From: Pisolithus tinctorius
Lineage: Eukaryota; Basidiomycota; Agaricomycetes; Boletales; Pisolithaceae
Reading direction: 5' to 3'
Assembly: GCA_024663395.1 (NCBI GenBank)
Contig: JANFAH010000002.1
Location: 4,092,001-4,156,000, forward strand
DNA length: 64,000 bases
Part shown: positions 56,803 to 64,000 of the stretch, in pieces
How positions within the stretch are numbered: the stretch's first letter is position 1
How the letters are laid out: each line of letters opens with the position of its first letter
Notes under the pieces: model-generated
Told to the model about the DNA's origin: nothing
The model's input: the letters and a program-made list of their open reading frames with translations, nothing else
Database searches by the model: none
Translations under genes and position numbers: made by a program

Positions 56803-57022
56803 CTTGGGTGGTATATTGGACAATATTATACACATGCTATGCTAGTAACGAGTTCCAAGGGCCGATCGGGAGGAAGAAACTCTCATGGTGATCTCGTGGT
56901 CACTCGGGAACATTTTCAACCACGTGTCATGAGCTAAGTTTATCGTCATTGCTGGCCTGAGAAAGAGATAAAAGGCGTTCCAGTAAGCATTCCGTGAAAT
57001 TCATACTCTCCCGCCCACAACA

Positions 57023-57884
57023 ATGTCTGAAACTGCGGTTAGTATTAAGAACCAACACTTTCTTGAAATTTGATTGCCTATGCAACTCGTTTAGTCTGTT
57101 CCGTCCAGCAGCAAACCGTACTCCGATCTTCCCCCTATCAATGTGGCGCTGTTTGAGGCCAAGGCGAGGAAAGGTAAGCTAGTGACGAGTGTGGGCCATG
57201 TTGGTACTGGACACTTCGCTCAAGGTTTGACGTTCGACGAGGTGGCCAAGGCGATTGGCAGAGATGAAGTCTGGATTGCGGCGGCGTTCTACGGTCAGGT
57301 ATCTGACAATCGCAACTAGGTACATACATAGTAGCAGAAGCTAACCCATCTGTCACAGGCAAAACTCGCCCCGGAGGAGATAGAAGCACTTGGCAGGGTC
57401 CTCGATATCCCCGCCGCAAACATTCAGGGTTATCTTGGCGCTCACTGGTGGCCGAACCGTGGTATAGGGCCGATGCCACCGACGGACCCTCTTCTCTATC
57501 GCTTATACGAGGTCTGTTAGTGCCAATAATAGTCGAACCTATCTCTCTGAGTATATGGATGCAGGGCGTTCTGGTGTACGGGCATGCAATCAAGGTGAGC
57601 AAATGCACCTCGATACCTGACAGTCATCTAAGACCGCTTCAGGCTATCATTCACGAGAAGGTAATTCTTGTCACAATGCAACTGAACTGAAACTAAGAAA
57701 TAGTAGTTCGGCGACGGCATCATGTCCATGATCGACTGCAAGGTTCATTTGACCAAGAAGCCCGATCCAAAGGGTGACCGAGTGGTTCTTACATTTGAGT
57801 GAGCGAAAGGTGTTCAGTGATACTATTCAGTTATTCTGACGGTCATATCACAGCGGGAAATTCCTACCATATTCAAAGTGGTGA
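57023..57884 (+). CDS. CYN1: cyanate hydratase (cyanase)
   Basis: The spliced protein is about 163 residues, as usual. The N-terminal helical domain has VALFEAKARKGLTFDEVAKA and IAAAFYGQAKLAPEEIEALG; the catalytic domain has GIGPMPPTDPLLYRLYEGVL, GHAIKAIIHEKFGDGIMSMI and KVHLTKKPDPKGDRVVLTFD, ending GKFLPYSKW. The catalytic triad is present at about Arg104 (YRLYEG), Glu107 and Ser130 (GIMSMI). The enzyme decamer turns cyanate and bicarbonate into CO2 and carbamate, which decays to ammonia; a cytosolic detoxification and nitrogen-recovery step. Seven or so introns interrupt this short gene, including very short exons. Confidence 0.96.
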
Positions 57885-58013
57885 TATCAATGCGTATATT
57901 TCGCGAGGTACATAGTTCAAGTTCAAGTTCGTTGTAGAACATTCGCAATATGTATACACGTGCTTCTCTGTGATGAGCTGAAATCCCTTCGCTGTTGCTC
58001 CGTCACAGAAGTA

Positions 58014-59781
58014 TTAGGCAACCTGAATGGGAAGACCCATAGCTAGTCTGCCAGCAGGCTCCTTGATGTCGGATTCCACGGCGAGTCCGACGTAAGTAAC
58101 ACCCTCCATAGACTGTCCGAAATCTGGGGGGTTAACTCCCGCCAGGAAGGCTTCTGCTTGCCTCTGAACATATGCTAAATTCTGCGGAGTCTGGGGCATA
58201 GCAGGAATATATATCACTTAAACAGCCCGCTTTAAGCCATCCTCTTGATGCTGAATTATCGATACTCACCTGCTGAATCATTGGCACCCGTATGTTCTTG
58301 CTCGACAGAATGGACGACGTCCTACCGCGGCGTGAGCAACAAGCACATACATTAAGCCGAAACATGCTCACGCAATGCCAGAATACCATATCCCCTGGGT
58401 AGACTTTCGGTACTGAAGTCATGGTCTTGTCAAGCCGAAGGTGAGGGTGAAGCTCAGGAGTAGGTCGTGGACCTATGAAGCCAGTATTCCATGGTATGAT
58501 GCCAGGAAAATCAGGTGTGGATGTGTCTTAAAACAACGTGGTTGAGATAGCAGCGACTACGGTCTGCAAAACGTGTTCTCACCGAGTTCCCAGTTCTTGG
58601 GATCGAGGATTGTAGGATCGTCCAGTGGAACTACGGGGCGAAAGAACGGACGTAGCATAATGTAGGCGTTCGAGATTACTACGTCAGGAAAAACCTTTAA
58701 TGTTCCCTGCGTTGGCGCCGTCTCGCTGCAGAGTAATCATATGAGAGTTGGAAAGTTGAAAGACATGCATCCTACCTCAAAGCTAACCACCCCTGAAAGG
58801 TTCTGAACACGCTCGCCTGAAGATGGGAGTATGAGCCATCCGCGCGCCTAAGCAGATTCAATATCAAACCTGGTCCGGGCGGCCATACAAGGAACTTCTT
58901 GCGTCAAGACGATGTTCCAGTTCGTAAGGGTCGTGCGCGCGCCAATTGCCGGCGAGTATATCCTGGAAGCAGCGCCGGAGATTACGATCTTCCCACCGTT
59001 CAATGGTACCTCCTTCAAATAAGACCTAGTATTATTCTCGGCTTGCCGACCTGGATCTAGGGGACCCACCGTCTACATGCGGAGGGAAGGCATCCCACTG
59101 CACTCCAGGATGGCGTATGCGGAAGCGGTCAGCATATACTAAAGGAACCGAAAGGTCGACACCATCAGCGCCTTTACCGGACTTGAAATGGTACAATTTG
59201 TTGAGCCACGCGTTGGCCTTTAGAACGTTGGGATGGGCTCGTGCGCGAACCTGGGACGGAGTCCAACTAACGGGGGCTCGTGTGACCAACCGTAATCGAT
59301 GCAAGGAAAGAAAGGTCACCCACTAAAGGTGGAAGAACTGTTTATCACCCTCAGGAAAGCCTACACCGTAATAGTGGGACCAAGGACTCGGTGAACATAA
59401 ACAAAAAAATAACTACCTGGGGCGTGGGGGTTGTTGTTTATGAACTCAACTAAGTCGGACTTCCACTGGGCTGCCTCGGTCGAGTCCACGACGCCCCGAA
59501 TGACGACTGACCCCCTTCGTTTGATGGCGTCGATTTGTTCCGAAGATAATGCGTCTAAATCGCTGAAGTTCACTTGAGGAATGGACTTGCCCAAGAGTCA
59601 ACACGAATACCGGAATTCCACAAGCACTTACATCATGTCCTTGCTGGATTATTTCATCAGTCCGTTTGGCCACCTCTTGCAAAAGGTCGCCCCATGCTGA
59701 TATAAGGTGTTCTCCGGTGGCCATTGAGATAATCTCTCGTTTCAGTTGCAGGAAACGGGATGGCAGTGGGTTTGGGTCCAT
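58014..59781 (-). CDS. DUF1479 family oxygenase-like protein
   Basis: Start MDPNPLPSRFLQLKREIISM at 59781. Exons continue IPQVNFSDLDALSSEQIDAI, KRRGSVVIRGVVDSTEAAQW, GFPEGDKQFFHL, VRARAHPNVLKANAWLNKLY, VPLVYADRFRIRHPGVQWDA, FPPHVDGG and, at the end, IYIPAMPQTPQNLAYVQRQA, EAFLAGVNPPDFG, GRLAMGLPIQVA. This is the DUF1479 family, predicted to have a cupin-like 2-oxoglutarate/Fe(II) oxygenase fold; HVDGG may include the iron ligands (HxD). Substrate is unknown. Many introns of about 50 bp; it converges on the cyanase gene. Confidence 0.88.
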
Positions 59782-60274
59782 TATGCTATGGTTTACAAGA
59801 AGATAGTGAAGCTGTGTGAAACGACCAACATACCCTCATTTTATATAACAAATACTAGTGGGTCAGGTGGGGGGCCCGAGTAATCTCCGAGAGTCAACGA
59901 GCGCACGATAGATAAGTGTCCGTTCAATAGCGAGAGGGCTGGATGACACGAGCAAAATGTTATCATCAACCAATGATACTTTGCCTTAAGGCCTCATGAC
60001 CAGGATGGACGTAAGATCATGACAAGGGGGATTGTAAATAAGCCGAGGTTTCACCGTGTGGGACGACTAACTCACCAGCTTCCTTATAAGGGACCACAGT
60101 GCTGCAGTAACGAAGTATGGTAAGTGTCGTTGCAGCCAGCTCACGCTTCACAAATGTAGGGTAATGACGGTGTGCTCCCGTAATTCAATTACTGTAAAGA
60201 GAATCCAGAGTAGTAATGCTTGAGTTGTAAGATCAAGGTGCAAAATCGGGGCAAAATGTATTCGGTATCAGACG
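59782..60274. other. intergenic region, no gene seen
   Basis: Lies upstream of the DUF1479 gene and downstream of beta-tubulin. A TATA-like TTTATATAAC is at about 59839-59848 on the plus strand (GTTATATAAA on minus), 58-67 bp upstream of the DUF1479 start, a plausible core promoter. Confidence 0.45.
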
Positions 60275-62828
60275 CTATTGGGCTTCGTCTTCCCCATCCA
60301 CGACTTCTTCAAAATCATCATCGGCAGCTGCTTCTTGATACTGCGAAACGGACAAAAGTTCATAAAAACAAACCGTAACTCAGGGGAACGATTGCTCACC
60401 TGCTGGTACTCGGCACTGTGGTGCATAGAAAACATTATTCAGTGAACGTTGAGAATGTGAGGATGCGACTTACACCAAATCCCGGGTGTTACTCTCCGCT
60501 TCAGAGAATTCCATCATGTCCATTCCTTCTCCAGTGTACCAGTGAAGGAAGGCCCGACGCTTGAACATGAGAGCGAACTGCGTGCGGAAACGCATGAATC
60601 ATAGGTGGCCAGGTCGCATCGCATCCACATACCTGGTTGAGATTGCGCATAAAAAGCTCTTGCATAGATGTTGAGTTTGCAAGTGCCACGGCCGCCTTAA
60701 AAAGAATAAGGTGCTGATACCGACGATACGAATAACTTACCTGAGTTTGCCCCACCGGAGGTACAGAGCAGAGGGACACCGAAACATTGTCCGGAATCCA
60801 CCTGTGAGGTGGTAAGCACTGAATGCCAGGCAAAAGAAGTAGGCTTACTCTACAAAGAGGTTGGAATTTTTGCGCTGAAGCTGCGCTATCGAGGTCTAGG
60901 GAGGAGTAAAGTGGTCAGCTGAATTCGGAGGATAACGTACATCGCTTACTTCCGCCTACGTAGGTATATCAATACTCCATTCGCAAAACCACAGCTCCAC
61001 TTACCTCGACAGAAGACACCTTGCCCCGGAAAATGCAGGCAGCAGTTAAATAACGACTACACACCACTTGAACCAAAGGCCAGCCTAGCAAAAATAAAAA
61101 CGCACCCGAATCGTGGGTCACATGCAACAAGAAGACTCCGTCGGTCAAATAGCCTGCGAGGAAAATTGGGTACTTCATATGGAACCAGTCAGTGGAAACT
61201 CACAAGTTGGTGAGTTCAGGAACCGACATTTTCTGGAAGGCACTAGCTTTGGGATCATAAAAGGGAGCATAGCTCGGCATGAGGAAATGAAGCTACGGGA
61301 ATGGGCAAGGTATTTCAAAAAGATCTTGCAAGACTCACTCGAGGGAACGGAATAAGATTCATGCCCAGTTTACGCAAGTCACTAACGGGACGTTAGACAA
61401 TCCTTTCAAGACCATCAATGCACTTACCCGTTCAGTTGGCCTGGGAAGCGAAGACTCGTGCTCACTCCGCACATTACCCTCGAAATTATCTGTAAAGCTA
61501 TCAATACACGGAGCAAGTTAGCCTTAACTGCCTCTTACTTGATTGAGGTCACTGAAATCAGGTGTCTTGATCTTCAACGTTCGCACTGCAATGTCATACC
61601 TAACGACTTTGTTAGATACAGAGATGCGGTGTAGCAATGACACGCACAAAGCCTCGTTGTCGATGCAGATCGTGAGGTCGCAGTTATCCACGAGTTGATG
61701 GATCGACAAGAGCGCATTGTAAGGCTAAGAAACGCGTTGGAATGACACTAGAACACGAGGACGTTGGCACTAACCTCTACCACAGTTTCTGACACCTGTT
61801 GCTCTGTTAGCGATGAGACAACAGACAAACAACTGGAGACCATACATTCGGCGATGGTAGGATTGAAAAGGTTTGAAGCATACGATCAGGATATTCCTGC
61901 CGGGGTTTAGAAGAGCATCCTGAGCACTTGGGATCTTAAATGACTTGCCTCGCGCAGTTTAGATAGTAGGAGAGATCCAAGACCAGCTCCAGTTCCACCA
62001 CCAAGAGAGTGGATGATCTGGAAACCCTGCAAAGCTTCGCAGCTTTCCGATTGCCTTCTAACGATGTCGAGAACAGAATCGATAAGCTCAGCCCCTGGCA
62101 CGCAGTCAGCGAGACTTCAAAACAGAGCGCAGTTAAGAACCTTCTGTATAGTCTGTCTCCAACGTAAAAATAAGCACAATGCAAGATAGGAAACAATGTT
62201 GCAGCTCACATCCCTTCGCCCAATTATTTCCTGCACCGGAATCCCCAGTAAAGAAAGTATCCGGTCGGAAAAGCTTTCCCAAAGGACCGGAACGAATCTA
62301 TTTACAATTAGCCCACGATGATCACGGACCAATCTACTAGACACCCACATGATCGCATACGCCGGATTCTAAGTCGATTTGGACGCTCCGAGGTACATAC
62401 TTGGTTGGACCATGTGAATCGACCTGCGTGAAGTACACGCCAGCCTAGGGAAAGAAGTTTATGGTAAATCATTGACCTTGAAGACCATCAATAAATGCTC
62501 ACCCGTTCCGTCTGAAGCGGGTCATTTCCAACGTATGACTATAGAGCAGTGGACGAAGAACGTTTAGTGACAAAACCGAGTGCCGTATGAAGTAAACGAG
62601 CTACCCCGGACTGATCGAGACCATGTTCTGCAAGAAGCATCTCCCAGAAACTTGTGCCAACCTGATTTCCTGCCTATTGCCCAATGGTCGTTAGACTACT
62701 CTTTCAAGAAATTCGCAGACGAATCAATTACCTGACCAGCCTGTACAAGGGTGATTGTACAACATTAGAAGCCGTGAACAAGATCGGCGCGATCAGTTTA
62801 CCTGGATATTGATTATTTCTCGAGACAT
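60275..62828 (-). CDS. beta-tubulin, divergent paralogue
   Basis: Start MSREIINIQ followed by a GTAAAC intron. Landmarks in order: [40 protein letters not shown] (the GTP-binding tubulin signature), [104 protein letters not shown], and the acidic tail [22 protein letters not shown]. All parts are open, but many positions that are nearly invariant in fungal beta-tubulin differ (for example [14 protein letters not shown] for GSGMGTLLISKIRE). It is therefore probably a second, specialised copy. Extremely intron-rich. Divergent from HUS1. Confidence 0.92.
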
Positions 62829-63010
62829 GATGGTCACACTACTGTAGAAAGAGCAATCACTTGGGTCGTCCTTCAAACTGACCGTCCAGAAGCGAAAGAC
62901 GGAAAACACGTCCAACGGTCTAAACTGCTTTAATCGCCGCTGCGTCTCTCACGTGACCATGACGTATGGTACAACCTTCGGAAGCATTTTTATTCAGTCG
63001 CGCGACGGAT
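62829..63010. promoter_or_regulatory. bidirectional intergenic region beta-tubulin/HUS1
   Basis: 182 bp separate the divergent starts; no clear TATA box. Confidence 0.4.
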
Positions 63011-64000
63011 ATGCGGTTCCGAGCGACGGTGGAAAACGTCGCGATCTTCTTTCGTGAGTAAGTGCACAAGAGTGTTTCTGACTTATACTCACTGTGCTGC
63101 CAGGTATAATCCAAGCTGTCGAAAAGCTCCAGCGGAAATGCATCGTAAAGTTCTCCGAAAACGAAATGCACATCATATGCAACGATGATGCAAACGAGGG
63201 TGGCATCCAAGTGTGGTCGTGAGTTTACTTAAGTCGACTTCTGAGTTTGTGTGAAGCTGTTCCGAATCCCACTGCCAGTGTTGTGAAAGTGGACTCCATA
63301 TTCACCAATTACCGCATACAATCGAATGCCAACAACCAAATCACCGTGGCCTTATCAACGGAAGCCCTTCTTTCCGCACTTAGGTCGTCGTCTGCATCTG
63401 CCTCGTCGACTTCAGCAGCTTCTTCCATCCTCCCAGCATATGATGCAGATGAATTGGTTATGAAACTCGCAAAGAAGAATGACCAAGCTGTCCTCAGCTT
63501 CGAAATGTTCGGTGTATCGAGATCAGGTCGTAAAGTCAGAGTGACACATGACGTCCGAATCGAAGTGATGCGGCCCGCTGAGGTGGAAAAGCTTCGCGAA
63601 CCTCTTTGCCCTGAACCGGATGTGAGCCACCGATGACTTTTGGTTGCTGAAAGCTCACTGCGGTCGGCCAGGTACACATTTTGTTGCCACCTCTCCAGAA
63701 GCTAAGGACGATTGTGGAAAGACTTCGCCCGCTCTCAGACGTCTTAGCCCTCAGGGCCAATAACAGCGGCAGACTTCAGGTGGCAATTAGCACAGACTCC
63801 GTCAAAGTTGAGACGCAGTGGGTCGGATGTGCCAACCCTTCCCTGAGTTCGCTAATCGCGATGTCGTATTCCTGTCCGGCTAACACGACCCTATAGGGCA
63901 AGCCCAAGTTGAAGAGGATGAAAATCCGGATCCCGATCCCACTGAAAAGCCAGACCCTGAAACAGTGTTCTCCGTGTTGGTTTCTGTTCGAAGTTTTCTT
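63011..64000 (+). CDS. HUS1: Hus1, 9-1-1 checkpoint clamp subunit (3' end beyond window)
   Basis: Exon 1 encodes MRFRATVENVAIFF; exon 2 RIIQAVEKLQRKCIVKFSEN and EMHIICNDDANEGGIQVWS; a 60-bp intron then leads to VVKVDSIFTNYRIQSNANNQ, ALSTEALLSALRSSSA, DELVMKLAKKNDQAVLSFEM and THDVRIEVMRP. Later exons carry VHILLPPLQKLRTIVERLRP and GRLQVAISTDSVKVETQW, then an acidic stretch and FSVLVSVRSFL at the window edge. This is the PCNA-like Hus1 fold. With Rad9 and Rad1 it forms the clamp loaded at DNA damage to activate the ATR pathway. A Ser-rich insertion (SSSASASSTSAASS) is unusual. The end is truncated by the window only. Confidence 0.93.

Noticed and set aside
1..64000. CRISPR arrays, bacterial operons, riboswitches
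   Set aside because: Spliced eukaryotic genes throughout; the only regular repeats belong to transposons and their LTRs.

Overview
The window looks like a scaffold piece from a basidiomycete fungus, most likely an Agaricomycete. The reasons are short (about 50-60 bp) introns in almost every gene, tightly packed genes, families typical of that group (Plavaka transposase, DUF6532-like and DUF6534-like proteins, fast-diverging F-box proteins), and chromodomain Ty3/Gypsy plus Ty1/Copia retrotransposons. I cannot name the species. Gene models were spliced by eye from GT..AG junctions and family conservation, so internal exon edges are approximate.

Layout. (1) 1-10.35 kb is repeat-derived and almost free of CG dinucleotides: decayed Ty3/Gypsy pieces, two copies of an unclassified 1.8-kb element, a 1.58-kb TA-flanked foldback element with ~690-bp inverted arms, and a PIF/Harbinger remnant. 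(2) 10.4-16.3 kb is a tandem duplication carrying two intact two-exon zinc-finger genes and a truncated third copy. (3) 16.36-28.3 kb is a compact housekeeping block: NAS6, HSBP1-like, GET4, ARV1, TSC13, IMO32, an ICT1-type mitochondrial release factor, an F-box protein and a DUF4604 protein. (4) 28.8-30.8 kb holds an intact DUF6534-type seven-helix membrane protein gene. A second, broken copy lies at 46.3-48.1 plus 54.2-54.3 kb. (5) Around and inside that duplication sits a nest of mobile elements: a Copia element (31,806-45,903, minus strand, TSD CACTA) contains a Gypsy element (32,121-38,864, plus strand, TSD TGCRA) in its LTR and a 1.85-kb element in its gag-pol region. A 6,066-bp Plavaka DNA transposon (48,131-54,196, TSD TA) splits the second DUF6534 copy. 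(6) 56.2-64 kb is again housekeeping: SDHAF3, cyanase, a DUF1479 oxygenase-like protein, a divergent beta-tubulin and HUS1 (running off the end).

How it fits together. Element borders were fixed by matching TSDs and, for Plavaka, Copia, Gypsy and the foldback element, by an uninterrupted paralogous copy elsewhere in the window. The retroelements are inactivated largely by CGA-to-TGA changes, which points to CpG methylation and deamination in the repeat compartment, while the gene blocks keep normal CG content. Points of most interest: the DUF6532-like gene carried divergently beside the Plavaka transposase, the textbook -1 frameshift signal between gag and pol of the Gypsy element, the long foldback element, and the unclassified 1.8-kb element family.
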